Source: Apricaphanius iberus (Eukaryota; Chordata; Actinopteri; Cyprinodontiformes; Aphaniidae). Taken from it: a DNA stretch of 64,000 nucleotides. Location of the stretch: NCBI GenBank assembly GCA_028564705.1, contig JAPXFQ010002688.1, positions 434,001 to 498,000 of the forward strand. Direction: 5' to 3'. The notes beneath the pieces are model-generated. The model saw nothing but the letters and a program-made list of their open reading frames with translations. It made no database searches and was not told the DNA's origin. The number at the start of each line of letters is the position of its first letter. Positions within the stretch are counted from its first letter, which is position 1. Positions 55,722 through 64,000 of the stretch are shown here, piece after piece. Both the position numbers and the translations under genes were made by a program.

Positions 55722-57150
55722 GAGTGTATTTTCTAGAATTTATATTCATTATTTAAAATTAAAGCCTGTACACCGTGATATTTTTTTGTAGAACTACTTA
55801 GAGCAGCCTGTTAAAAAATATATACTTCCTTATTGACTTTTTTTTCCACTAGAATTACCTGTCAAATTTCTGAATGAAATTATGCTGTGAAGTTGTCTTT
55901 TACACTATGAAAATATGGTATTGAATTGAAAGTATTAACATAAGTTAAACATCTGTCCAAGAAATATGACTAATTCAAAGTGGTGGGAATTTGGCAGCTT
56001 TTTGTTCTGTGGTTAGAAGCTGTGCTTTACTGATTTGTAAGTACACTCCAGGGTCTTTAACTGTTGGGTGCTATTACCACTATAAACCAAACTCCCATTT
56101 GAATACATGTTGAAAAGGTTAGAAACTGTGAATCAGAGAGAAGAGCTCTTCTTTAATATCATGGCAGGAGATTTAATATGACAGTCATAGTGTAACCATC
56201 TATGTCACCCAAATAGTCCCACAGCTCACAATGATAGCTCTCCGCTGTTTGGTCAATGATGGCCAAAGGCCTGCATTTTACCACGATCTCCCGATTAACA
56301 TAATTAGAAAGCCCTTCAGCGCAGGCTTGAATACTGATGGCAGGATAGCACCTTGTTTCCCCTCCTTTCCCGTCTCTCCAACACTCGCCTCCCTTTGTCT
56401 GTGCGTCTCAGTCTGTCACTCCCATCGTCTGTGACCTCCACTGTCATCATGGCTGCCCTTGAGGAGCAGAAATCTCTCCATTTCACAGGGACCAGCCATA
56501 CGGGGCTTGATTGTAGCAAATTGATCCATAATCACACAGTGCTCAAAGCTTTTTTGTCCTGTCGCCTCTTCATCTCCACTTGAGAGGCACAGTGTTGGCG
56601 TATTTACATGCAGTCTTCTCAAGGGTTTCCTCTGCTCCCACCCTTCTAACGGTTTCTTTTTTATTCCCCGTCTCTTGTCCCTTCAAGTCAGTCCTTTTAT
56701 CACTTTGCCAACCAATTTTCTGTACTCTCCCTTTCTGTTCCTCCACTTTCTGTCTGAATGTGATGCCAATCACAGAGTCTCAACATGGGCATTGTAATCC
56801 TCTCCTTAGTTACCACTGACCAAAGCACCTCTGCTTTTGATTGAGCTCTTCAGCTGTGCACATTCCCTGATGGTCATGATCGAGGAAACAAGCATTTAGG
56901 GGTAACTTAACCTAAAAAACATCTCATCACTTTTATTTTTGTCAATGGTTTTTGTCTTTTTCATGGTATAGACACAAGACACAGTAATTGAGTTAAAGAA
57001 ATGGGTAGAATCCTTTAATTTGCAATAATCTCAAGCCAGTTTGCTTCATGGCAAAGCATATTGAAATTCTTTACAAGTAAAAGTTTAAATATAGAAATCC
57101 CTTTTCCATCATTATGATTCAGATTTGCTTTGGTCATGACATCAATCAGT
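55722..57150. other. Unassigned; possible conserved block 56225-56570
   Basis: No gene or repeat is recognised. The 56225-56570 segment (GGTCAATGATGGCCAAAGGC, then ACATAATTAGAAAGCCCTTC) is free of simple repeats and could be conserved non-coding DNA. Frames on both strands between 56231 and 56819 have no recognisable domain. Confidence 0.3.
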
Positions 57151-57166
57151 GGCTTGTCCAATTCAA

Positions 57167-57454
57167 TTAACATTTTAACTTTGTCACAACCAAATTTATT
57201 TTTAATCTTTCAGTCTGTACCATGTCAAATTCATGAAAATGCAGACCCATCCCATGAGCTCTCAAGATCACCTGCATGTTGGCTGCAAATATGTCATCGT
57301 CAGCTTGAAAAAAACACTTAGGTCCATACAAGTGACCCACTGCAACAATTTTCCTATCCATGCCTTCGTCCACAATAATATAAACAGATCTATTCACTGG
57401 TAAAAATGTATAAAAAGACTTAAAACTACTTTTAACACAGTAAGTTATTTTCAA
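57167..57454 (-). other. Protein-like open frame, unassigned
   Basis: A 95-codon frame in AT-rich DNA contains a stretch of about 65 residues with ordinary globular composition (VYIIVDEGMDRKIVAVGHLY, GPKCFFQADDDIFAANMQVI, LRAHGMGLHFHEFD). I do not recognise the family. An acceptor-like sequence (TTTTTATACATTTTTACCAG) lies just upstream on the coding strand, so this could be an internal exon, or a relic of a retrocopy or transposon gene. It could also be chance. Confidence 0.25.
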
Positions 57455-57459
57455 AATTG

Positions 57460-60300
57460 CTATAAAAACACTTTTATTGCATTTATTTTTAATTGGTTTA
57501 TGGCACCAATAACTGTGCAGTCCATGATTTTATTAAAATTAATTATGCATTCATGTGCATCATGTTCTCCTGCTGTATGTTCTCAAGTTATGTGTTGTAT
57601 TATTTAAATTTTTCAGGATGAGATTCTGCTTCTGTAAGGAAAAATAAATTTATTTTAATGTGTTTTACACATCATAAAAAGTGATGCAAAAAAAAGATTT
57701 GTCCATGTATTTATATTTTATGTACAATACTGTTCATTCCTGTTTATCTCTTAGAAAACAGAGGCGGTGTTGCATAACAATTAGATATATTTTAGCATTT
57801 TTTCCCCTTCCTGCAGAGTTGTCTTTCTCCCCTCTCCTCTGAGGTTTTAGCTGTGTAATGCGCGTTGCATTCGGTGACAGGAAATGCTTTATGAATGTTT
57901 TAGGAGGCCTTGGCAGAACCCTTGCTTCCCCGCAATAAGATAAGCTGAATACATACATCTGAAACATGCCATAGGCTCTCCACTATCCACACACACACGC
58001 AAGGCAAGCACGCAAAAAAATTAAGTCAGGGACCTGGTCAATTCCTGGGGAAAAAAAACAGAATCATAAAACTCTTATCACTTTAGAGCCCTCCACACTT
58101 CGGCACAGAGCCCCATCCCTTTCTGTCTCCCTTATTTTTTTCTTTCTTCCTGTTCCTCCTCTCTGTGTCTGGTCGTCCTTGAGGTGGGAGAGGAGTTGTG
58201 TTACAGCAGGTGGAGTGAGGGTGTGTGTCTGTCTGTGTGTGTAACAGCTTGATGCCCATTGAGCCTCACTCAGCTGGTCATTGCGCAGTGCTGCCTCTCG
58301 TTTCAAGGCTTTGTATAAATACGTCAGTGACAATTTACAGCTTACGTCCATCCTCGATACTACGCTGCAAGCAGAGCATCTAGTGTGGCTTGTTGCCTTT
58401 TCAACAATGTGAAGCCAATTTATTACAGTGTAAAATCCACAATACTGAGATATGGGGAGGCCTTGGTTTCTGAGACATGCAGTGAAAAATTGGGTTTATT
58501 TGTGATGAACAGGGCAGCCATGAATGCTGGACCATAAAGAATTTAGATTTTGTTTTTTAGCTGGTTCAATTCAAGCTCAATACTTTGTAAGCATTTTAAG
58601 GTTTAGTGACTTTTATGTCAAAAATGTTTAGACAAATGAGATTTAAAAGAGTCCTCTTGATTAGATTTTCTTTTAACATGGGTAATTTCTTTTAAATATA
58701 TGCCTTGCCTTCAGGAAGTCCTGACAGGACTTCCTTTGTAATGGCTTAAGAGAAATGACGAAACAATCTCAGTTAATTACATCATGTCACAACTTATGAG
58801 AGCTGGCCCAAAGTTCTTGAGAGGCCTGTCACAGAAAGAGCTGATCAGCACAATCAGGACTGACCTTCAGTATCCACTTGATTTATGTAGTATTTTTCTT
58901 TTTTATTAACCAACATTTTCTTTCGCTGACGTAATTTACATATTTATCTGAGCTGATTTGAGTTTGACATCCTTTATTGTTTTTTTTTCTTACCCCCCAT
59001 TTCCTGGCAAGCAAAAGGAGAATGAGCTGCATTGCGCTGTGTGGTGCGGTGCATGACTTTGGCAGGTGAGAAAAATGCTGAAGGAGCACTTTGATTTGAA
59101 GGTGTGGGCATAAATTGTGCTTCTTGCTGCTTTCACTCACTCATTGTCACCTACTACCTCCGTCCCTCCCCAGCATCCATCCTCTAACTATGGCATATAC
59201 ATCAAATTTTACATGCACTCTCATTCATATATATATTTATTTATATTTCTTATACAGTGTTTTGAGCTGTTTTGACTGTACTCAGAAGATGTGAGATGTG
59301 ACCTCTTAGGAGAAGATTGTGCTCTGAACAGCAGGGATGCATTGAAGAATGCACATCGCAAAAAAAATCTTTTTCATTTAATTAAGGGCATTTTAAAATG
59401 TTGTTTTTAGATTTAAGAAATGCCTTTTTAATTCAATGGAATTGAGGAAAAGAACTGATCTAAGAAATAGATGAATAGATGAAGAATTGAACATAAAGGT
59501 CCTAACATTAGAGTAATGTTACAGAATGAGCAAATTCCCTTTGAAAGTTGTCTAGCTGTTGCATTAGTAATTCATATAAAAAGAACACCTAGCTGAATTT
59601 TATTTTTGAGATTTAGGTCCTCCTGCTGCTTCCCTCTTCAATTAAGCCTCTGACAGCTGCTGTACAATCATGACAAGTCTGCATTTAGAAGTTTTGGCCT
59701 GTTTAGGTAACAAAAGTTATCTTTTAAAGATACTTTAACACATCTTGTAACAGCGAACAGGTTACTCCATTTTATGATGATCTGATTGATTGTAATTCTC
59801 CTTCCAAACATTAGGTGTTGCTGTCGAGAAAAAAAAAATACCACAACACAGGAGGAACTGCAGCATGAGAAGAGTCACACTGAAATTATGATTATTATAG
59901 GCAGATATACTTATCTTTGGGCAAAAGGCAGGGTACACCCTGAAGAGGTTGCCAGCCCATTCCAGGGATTTGTTTTGTTTTTGTTTTATTTTTCAATAGA
60001 TTAAGCAGCCTTGCTGCTGTGCTTTTGATCAATGCCCTGCAGCACAACATTTCTAGGTGTGTCACTTTTTGAGCTCTTTCAGCCATCCGTGAGATCCTCT
60101 ATAAATAATTTATTATATTGGCCGGTCAGGTAATAATCAGGTCTGGTTTTAGTTCTCTCACTACTGTGGTTTAATTACAGTTAATTCACAATTTACCAAG
60201 ATAATTAATTACTTTTTCCCAGAAAGCCCGTCTGGAATGGGTAGTTTATATACCTGTTTTGATCAATCAGTGCTTCATTATTTCTATAGGTTATTTTTTT
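57460..60300. other. Unassigned stretch
   Basis: Nothing is assigned with confidence. Noted inside are TATAAATACGTCAG at about 58313 (TATA-like plus CRE-like bases), an 11-bp-arm palindrome at 58713-58735, and a possible small exon-like segment at 59012-59065. Each is discussed as a finding. The remainder is AT-rich and featureless. Confidence 0.3.
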
Positions 60301-60307
60301 TAAAATA

Positions 60308-60850
60308 TAGTACAGACCAAAAGTTTGGACACACCTTGTCATTCAATGAGTTTCCTTTCTTTTCATGACTATTGATATTGCAGATTCACACTGAAGGCAT
60401 CAAAACTATGAATGAACACATTATGTATGAAATTACTGTATGTACTTAAACAAAAAGGGTAAAATAACTGAATACATGCGTTATATTTTAGATTCCTCAA
60501 AGTAGCCACCCTTTGCTCTGATTACTGCTTTGCATTCTCTTGAGCTTCAAAAGTTAGTCACCCAAAATGATTTTCAAACAGTCTTGAAGGAGTTCCCAGA
60601 GATGCTTAGTACTTGTTGGCCCTTTGCCTTCACTGTGCGGTTCAGCTCACCCCAAATCATTTTGATTGGTTCAGGTCCAGTGACATTGGAGGCCAGGTTA
60701 TTTCATACTTTTTTGTAAAAGTACTAAATATTCCATATGTGTTCATTCATAGTTTTGAAGCCTTCAGTGAGAATCTACAATGTAAATAGTCTTGAAAATA
60801 AAGGAAACTCATTGAATGAGAAAGTGTGTCCAAATTTTGTTCTTTACTGT
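60308..60850. mobile_element. Tc1-like MITE, second copy
   Basis: The left end TAGTACAGACCAAAAGTTTG and the right-end text GTGTGTCCAAATTTTGTTCT with TTTACTGTA are inverted repeats of the family seen at 27668. The interior contains CAAAGTAGCCACCCTTTGCT, TGATTACTGCTTTGCATTCT and CTTGAAGGAGTTCCCAGAGA, the inverse of text in the first copy. It is longer than the 27668 copy and contains scraps of transposase-like coding sequence only. Confidence 0.75.
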
Positions 60851-60853
60851 ATA

Positions 60854-61095
60854 GTTTTTTTTTTTTTTTTTTTTTAATAAAATTATAGTTTATTTTTTAA
60901 AATATCATATATTATTCAGTTTTTTATTTTCGCACTCGGCTGTTGATACATCGGGCTCCCTGTTTATCTTTTACCCTTTGGTGCAACAACAAAAAGGTAT
61001 CTCTCCTCATGTCTCTATTTCTCTTTTTACCTTTCCCCTCCAGTTTTCCACTAGCTCATTACTTATCCTACTGCACCACTAACATTATTACTCAG
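60854..61095. other. Poly-T run and unassigned sequence
   Basis: A T-run of about 20 directly follows the Tc1 MITE. The rest, up to the L2 relic, is unassigned. Confidence 0.4.
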
Positions 61096-61097
61096 AC

Positions 61098-62345
61098 AGA
61101 CAAGACAAGGCAAGGTAACTTTATTTGTACAGCACAATTTCAACAACAAGGCAATAACATAAAAGCAAAATAAAATAAAAAGGATTAAATTAAAGCAACA
61201 ATACAACTAAAAATGCCTAAAATACAAAATTCGAGCTACAAAATGTATGACACATTCAAACATGTGACCTTCCAGCTTTTATTAATCACTAACAACTCTA
61301 AACAGATGACACTGTAGCTCTCATTTAAAGGAACTCAGCGTTTCAGCAGTGCTCTGGAAGTTTGTTCCAGATTTGTGGGGCATAGAAACTGAAAGCTGCT
61401 TCTTCATGGTTGATTCTGATTCTAGGGATAATTAGTAGACTAGAGTTGGAGGACCTGAGTGGTTTGAAGGGGCGGTATAGTGATAAAAGATCTTCAACAC
61501 ACTTTGTTTCTAAGCCATTCAATGATTTGTAAACTAGTATGAGTATTTTGAGGTCTATTCTATAAGCTACAGGGAGCCAGTGTAAGGACTTTAGAAATAG
61601 TGTGATGTGTTCTACTTTCCTGGTTCTCGTGAGGATGCGATCAGCAGAATTCTGGATCAGCAGCTGTCTGACTAAGTTTTTAGGCAGACCAATGAGGATG
61701 CTGTTGAGTAATCCACTCACTTTTTAAAGATCCTGTTGCAACATCAGTCTTTTAATCCTATAAATGTTGTTTAGGTGATAGAAGGCTGACCTTGTTATTG
61801 CTTTTATGTGAGCTCTGAGGTCTGAGTCCATTATTACACCTATATTTCGGGGCTGATCAGTAGTTTCTAGCTGTATTAACTAAAGCTGTGTGCTGACTCT
61901 TGATTGTTCCTCTTTGGGTCCAAAGATAATTTTCAACTATTCAGTTTTGAGAAAATTAGGGCACAGCCATCCATTGATTTGGTCAATGCAATTACCTAGG
62001 GTTATGATGAGTTCATAGTCACCTGGTGACATTGTAATGTAAAGCTGAGTATCATCTGCATAGTTATGAGAGTTAATATTATTGGTTGTTACAATCTGGG
62101 GTAGCGGGACCATGTGTATATCAAATCAGAGGGGGCCAAGCAAGATGGAGCCCTGGGGGACCCCACATGTCTCAAACAAGCCAAGTAGTGTACCAGAGAA
62201 TGTGACCCATCCCTCCAGTCGTTCCAATAGTATATCCTGATCAACAGTGAAATGCTGCACTGAGGTCCAAGAGTACCATTACCAGCTATTGTAACTGATT
62301 TCAGTCAACACATCATGAAATAATTTAAGCTCTGTGGGGTAACAT
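61098..62345 (-). mobile_element. L2-type LINE relic, TTGCCT tail family
   Basis: The 3' end lies at about 61098 (plus strand ACAAGACAAGGCAAGGTAAC, then TTTATTTGTACAGCACAATT). RT coding text extends on the minus strand to about 62345. Near 62046-62066 the minus strand encodes NYADDTQL, so the catalytic YADD of this copy is preserved, though the frame around it is broken. It is the best preserved member of the family also seen at 12495 and 51830. It is 5' truncated. Confidence 0.75.
61343..61720 (-). pseudogene. L2-type RT C-terminal remnant
   Basis: The 125-codon frame contains GLPKNLVRQLLIQNSADRIL, TRKVEHITLFLKSLHWLPVA and YRIDLKILILVYKSLNGL, then AAFSFYAPQIWNKLPEHC, the usual C-terminal blocks of L2-type LINE reverse transcriptases. 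The frame stops at EHC, where related proteins continue for some 25 residues, and upstream coding sequence is out of frame. It is not expected to be functional. Confidence 0.7.
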
Positions 62346-62349
62346 ACTC

Positions 62350-64000
62350 CCATGCACCTTGTTATATAGCAGTGGACCGATGTAGATTGGGCTGAAAAGG
62401 CTTCCTGTCACCATGGAAACACTGATTTCTTAAATCTGTAACCTTGATTTTAGTCCGGGTCACACCACTGGAAGACTTCCTGTTAATTCCATAAACATAA
62501 AATTGTAATAATAAATAATTAGGTAACAGGAAGGTTCCCCTTACTAAAGGACACAATACAATTGAAGAATCTATCGCTCAGGCTTATTTGTCAAGAAAAT
62601 CTGATTCACAGACACTTGGAAAGCATTTATTGTTGAAGGGTTGTTGTTTACTGCTCCTCTTTTACAAAAAATTCTGAAAACTGTCAATAAACAGCCTGCA
62701 GAGTTTTTAGGGTTTTTGTTGAAAAATACCTTTCCGATTCATTTCTCACTTTGTCTATTTACTTTTCTTTACTTGCTGTTTTTCTTTCATCCTCTTTCTC
62801 TCTTTAATATCCCAGCTGCTTATTTTCACTGCCACCTTGGGGTCAGGAGATGCTGCTGCATCATTTAGCCCTTGAAGCTCAGCTGTAGCTTGACCTCAAC
62901 CTTTTGTTGTGAAATGCTACCATCACCTGAGTCAAAAACATTTTTTTCTATACGGTCACTCCATCTTTAGTTGTTGATTTATGCAGATTCCCTGAGGATG
63001 TTGAGGGGGGCCTGCACGGAATAGTTGGACTTAATTTTGTGGTACAATGCTTGGCTGCTCCCACCCAAATATACAGCAATGTAGAGAAACAGGCACATAA
63101 AAACAACAACTGCTTGGGGAGCATTTGTTAGCACTCTGAGGAGACATACTCATTCAGACACAGAGCGATGTTGGATAAAGCATACATCCTTTGTGAGCTC
63201 CAAGAGCCTGCTGGAAGAGATTGTTTTGATGAAGCAGCAAGGGCACACTAACACTGAGACTAAATGTAGCATGGCCATAATGGTTGAATTCCCAGATAAG
63301 TCGAGACCTTGGCAGCTTTCTCTGGCTTTCTGGTTTTAATGTAGAGGATGTGTGTGTATCTGTGTGTTTACTGCTTTACTCTGCATGTTGTGTATGTCAC
63401 TTCTATGTTCTTGTACCAGTGGTCTGTGTGATAGCCTCAGCATTAAGGCCAAAGTAGAATTTCTGTGTGATGGAATCTCACACCCACAGTGCTGCCTTCC
63501 TCTTGCCAAGATGCAAGCACTCACATTTACAGCAACTGGCCCACTCCGCCCCACGGAAACTCCTGAATGGCAAAGCCATTTGTCTCTATGAAGGGCAGAA
63601 AGAGGAAAAAGCAAAACAAAATCTTTGGCAGAGCATTTTAAGGGAACAAAGCCTTTTTTTTTTGTACAACTCCTAACGACTTAAATAGGTACGCATGCAC
63701 GCATTGCTCTGAGGTTAAATAGGAATTAAGGAGAAGGAAAGGAGCATAGCCTGTTGCTAATTAGCATTTTCTCTGCTCAGCAGAAGAAAGTGAAAAGATC
63801 GATAAGATATTAAGTTTGTGTATAGCAATGAGGCACACAATCGCTTTCATCTATTAGCAACAGCAGATTACAAGAGAAACAGAGGCAAAAGAAAACACAA
63901 CAACAAAATCTTTGACCTCTATGGATTTTAAATGGACTTGAAATGCAATAAATGGATTCTGGTTGAAACGCCCGTCTGTGGTGCTTTTAAATCTTTGTGA
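62350..64000. other. Unassigned stretch to window end
   Basis: No gene, RNA or transposon is recognised. The overlapping frames at 63336-63676 on both strands have no recognisable domain. Confidence 0.35.

Overview
This window looks like AT-rich, non-coding nuclear DNA from a teleost fish, most likely a percomorph or other acanthomorph. The evidence is the repeat content: Tc1-like transposons, L2-type LINEs ending in GCGCTATATAAATAAA-like tails, an RTE-clade LINE with a GGAT-type tail, tRNA-headed SINEs, hAT elements and TTAA-flanked or TAA-flanked MITEs. I find no host protein-coding gene that I can support. The window reads as a gene desert, a very large intron, or intergenic DNA beginning near the 3' end of an unseen gene. 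Every open frame I can assign belongs to a mobile element.

Layout. 1-3 kb: unassigned, with a weak polyadenylation candidate near 2.75 kb. 3.1-4.3 kb: a decayed Tc1-like transposon containing two retroelement fragments. 5-9 kb: L2 tails, a small TTAA-flanked MITE (6928-7223), a dispersed teleost repeat and another LINE tail. 9-15 kb: mostly unassigned DNA with simple repeats and one L2-type LINE relic (12.5-13.4 kb). 15.2-18.2 kb: a Tc1/mariner scrap, a 5'-truncated L2 LINE on the minus strand whose 3' part holds a fragment of 28S rRNA, and a TAA-flanked MITE. 22.7-24 kb: stacked LINE relics, including the endonuclease part of an RLE-type LINE. 25.97-27.18 kb: a hAT element with matching 8-bp target duplications that still encodes a BED zinc finger. 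27.7-31.6 kb: Tc1 MITE and LINE relics. 33.1-34.6 kb: a 1.5-kb palindromic element between TTAA sites. 37.9-45 kb: paired MITE copies, a SINE, a second Tc1 relic interrupted by a hAT MITE, and L2 relics. 46-52 kb: MITEs and small local duplications. 52.33-55.72 kb: a complete RTE-clade LINE on the minus strand, with one intact 1071-codon ORF and a perfect 12-bp target duplication. 56-64 kb: mostly unassigned, with a Tc1 MITE and one more L2 relic.

The genes do not form a pathway. The shared theme is retrotransposition: the RTE LINE is the only element with an unbroken reverse transcriptase ORF, and the other elements are degraded or non-autonomous. The items most worth checking are the intact RTE and its unusual endonuclease motif, the 28S fragment inside an L2 element, the RTE 5'-end fragment joined to a locally duplicated segment, the palindromic TTAA element with tRNA-like boxes, and the BED-finger-only hAT. 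Family names rest on recognition by eye, not on database searches.
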